Assembly: GCA_031274005.1 (NCBI GenBank)
Contig: JAISQU010000200.1
Span: 1 to 22,733, forward strand
From: Spirochaetales bacterium
GTDB lineage: Bacteria > Spirochaetota > Spirochaetia > DTKZ01
Length of the DNA: 22,733 nucleotides
Reading direction: 5' to 3'
Positions 21,518 to 22,733 of this stretch are shown piece by piece; position 1 is the stretch's first letter; each line of letters starts with the position of its first letter. The notes below the pieces were generated by a model. It made no database searches. It saw only the letters and a program-made list of their open reading frames with translations, and was not told the origin of the DNA. The position numbers and the translations under genes were made by a program.

Positions 21518-22609
21518 ATGGAAAAAGATGAAATAATCGTAATCTACGGAAATACGCCGGAGGAGATGGCCTACAGGCTCGCTCAGGCCGCGGAACTTGA
21601 AAACCTTATCGGCGATACATCAAAGCGGGTCGGCCTGAAACCCAATCTTGTTGTGGCGCGGCCTGCGGACGGGGGCGCGACGACGCATCCTGAAATCGCC
21701 GCGGGGCTGATACGCTATCTGCATGAAAAGGGTTTTCGGAATCTGGTTATTCTGGAGGGCTCCTGGGTGGGGGATTCCACCCGTCAGGCTTTTCCCCGCT
21801 GCGGCTATACGGCCTTGGCGAAACAGGCGGGCGTCGAGCTTATTGATACCCAGCGCGACACCTATACATCCCGCGACTGCAAGGGCATGAAGATAGAAAT
21901 CTGCGACAGCGCCCTGGCTGTTGACTTTATGATTAACCTGCCTGTGATGAAAGGTCACTGCCAGACCGCGATAACCTGCGCCCTGAAAAACAACAAGGGT
22001 ATCATGTCCGACAGGGAAAAGCAGCGCTTTCATTCTCTGGGTCTGCATAAACCCATCGCACACCTGAACAGCGCCGCCCGTAATGACTTCATCGTTGTTG
22101 ACGGCATCTGCGGTGATCTGGATTTTGAGGAGGGAGGGAACCCCATCCCCGCGGGCCGTATGTTTGCCGCGCGGGACCCTGTTCTGTGCGACGCCTGGGT
22201 CGCCGATCAGATGGGCTACAGCCTGGCGGAAGTTCCGTATATACCTATGGCCGCCGCCCTTGGGGTCGGCTCTTCCGACATAAAAAAGGCCCGCGTGAGG
22301 GAGCTCAATTCGAGTAAAGACGCGCCCCTTATGCCCAGGCCGTCCGGCAAGGCGCGGCAGTTGGGGAGCCTGGTACAGGAAGACAAATCATGCAGCGCCT
22401 GCTATGCCGCGCTCATCCGCGCCCTGTCGCGCATGAGCAGGAACGAGACGGCCAGGCTGAAAAGCCCCATTTGCATAGGGCAGGGCTTTCAGGGAAAAAC
22501 GGGAGAGATAGGTATAGGCCGCTGCACAAAAGGTTTTTCCGCAAGCGTCCCCGGCTGTCCGCCCGGCGCTGCGGAGATTATGGGCTTTTTGCGGACACGG
22601 CTCTCATAG
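21518..22609 (+). CDS. DUF362-family protein with C-terminal cysteine cluster
   Basis: The 363-residue protein matches DUF362 (COG2006): VGLKPNLV near residue 38, TTHPEI (55-60), NLVILEGSW (75-83), MINLPVMKGHCQTAIT (138-153) with LKNNKG, and VVDGI (193-197). The function of the family is poorly known; members often carry ferredoxin-like iron-sulfur domains. Here the ferredoxin is missing but five cysteines are grouped at the end (292, 295, 319, 336, 347), in CSAC, a lone Cys, RCTKG and GCPPG, which could hold a cluster. AAAGG lies 7 nt before the ATG. The stop codon sits in the loop of a small hairpin (22599-22620) leading into the terminal repeat. It is the last gene of the nucleosidase-peptidase group, and any functional link to them is a guess. 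Confidence 0.85.
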   Translation: MEKDEIIVIYGNTPEEMAYRLAQAAELENLIGDTSKRVGLKPNLVVARPADGGATTHPEIAAGLIRYLHEKGFRNLVILEGSWVGDSTRQAFPRCGYTALAKQAGVELIDTQRDTYTSRDCKGMKIEICDSALAVDFMINLPVMKGHCQTAITCALKNNKGIMSDREKQRFHSLGLHKPIAHLNSAARNDFIVVDGICGDLDFEEGGNPIPAGRMFAARDPVLCDAWVADQMGYSLAEVPYIPMAAALGVGSSDIKKARVRELNSSKDAPLMPRPSGKARQLGSLVQEDKSCSACYAALIRALSRMSRNETARLKSPICIGQGFQGKTGEIGIGRCTKGFSASVPGCPPGAAEIMGFLRTRLS

Positions 22610-22620
22610 GGTTGAGAGCC
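22599..22620 (+). other. Hairpin spanning the DUF362 stop codon
   Basis: GGCTCTCA (22599-22606) pairs with TGAGAGCC (22613-22620) with the TAG stop in the loop. It is followed by TGTTCAAAATC rather than a T-run, so it is a weak terminator candidate. Its right arm merges into the terminal repeat. Confidence 0.45.
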
Positions 22621-22730
22621 TGTTCAAAATCTCCTTATAATTCGGAATTCGGGCGCATTTGCGGCGTAAAACGCCGCAAACCGGGCTTTTCGCTCCAATC
22701 TTTTGGCTACGCCAAAAGGATTTCCGCTTC
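22615..22730. repeat. Right copy of 116-bp terminal inverted repeat
   Basis: Reverse complement of 1-116 with one mismatch. Its palindromes are at 22658-22680 and 22700-22718. It starts 5 bp after the DUF362 stop, and only 3 further bases (AAT) exist in the window beyond it. Confidence 0.9.
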
Positions 22731-22733
22731 AAT

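Noticed and set aside
1..22733. Composite transposon or integrated element bounded by the terminal inverted repeats
   Set aside because: No transposase, integrase or cargo-type gene lies inside, most genes look like ordinary chromosomal ones, and the copies sit at gene ends. A dispersed repeat that broke the assembly explains the ends better.

Overview
The window reads as a chromosomal segment of a Gram-negative, diderm bacterium, most likely a spirochaete of the Treponema type. That guess rests on the style of the large outer-membrane protein, the AGGSRD-type signal-peptide end of the solute-binding protein, and protein resemblances recalled from memory; no marker gene fixes the taxonomy. 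Seventeen protein genes are supported. I see no rRNA, tRNA, transposase, phage gene or CRISPR array.

Layout. (1) 161-5104 (-) is a 1647-residue secreted outer-membrane protein. (2) A 61-bp divergent gap leads to 5166-6280 (+): a membrane protein with a Kv-type voltage-sensor domain but no recognisable potassium pore, overlapped by a YlxP/DUF503 gene. (3) 6303-9361 (-) holds a ComFB-like protein, a small unknown protein overlapping it, and a DEAD-box RNA helicase with a long basic tail. (4) 9362-9888 is a 527-bp divergent intergenic region with a perfect 17-bp hairpin, a 216-bp nested palindrome and a near-consensus promoter. (5) 9889-14796 (+) is an envelope gene set: FtsX/MacB-type permease, ABC ATPase, intrinsic terminator, small beta-barrel protein, two paralogous lipoproteins and a solute-binding protein lacking its second lobe. 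(6) 15123-16088 (+) is a D-2-hydroxyacid dehydrogenase bracketed by copies of a multi-hairpin repeat. (7) 16459-17760 (-) is a DHH/DHHA1/CBS phosphoesterase. (8) 17859-22609 (+) is a tight group of MTA/SAH nucleosidase, M16C metallopeptidase and a DUF362 protein.

The intergenic DNA is unusually structured. A 116-bp repeat occurs at both window ends in inverted orientation (1-116 and 22615-22730, one mismatch), so the contig probably stops at a dispersed repeat. Another family, with units of about 165 bp each carrying four hairpins, lies in tandem after the dehydrogenase, with a diverged inverted relative before it. Several genes have good -35/-10 promoters so close to the start codon that their mRNAs should be leaderless or nearly so, while operon-internal genes have ordinary Shine-Dalgarno sites.

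The best candidates for something undescribed are the voltage-sensor protein with a non-pore insertion, the permease/barrel/His-rich lipoprotein/half-SBP gene set, and the hairpin-array repeats.
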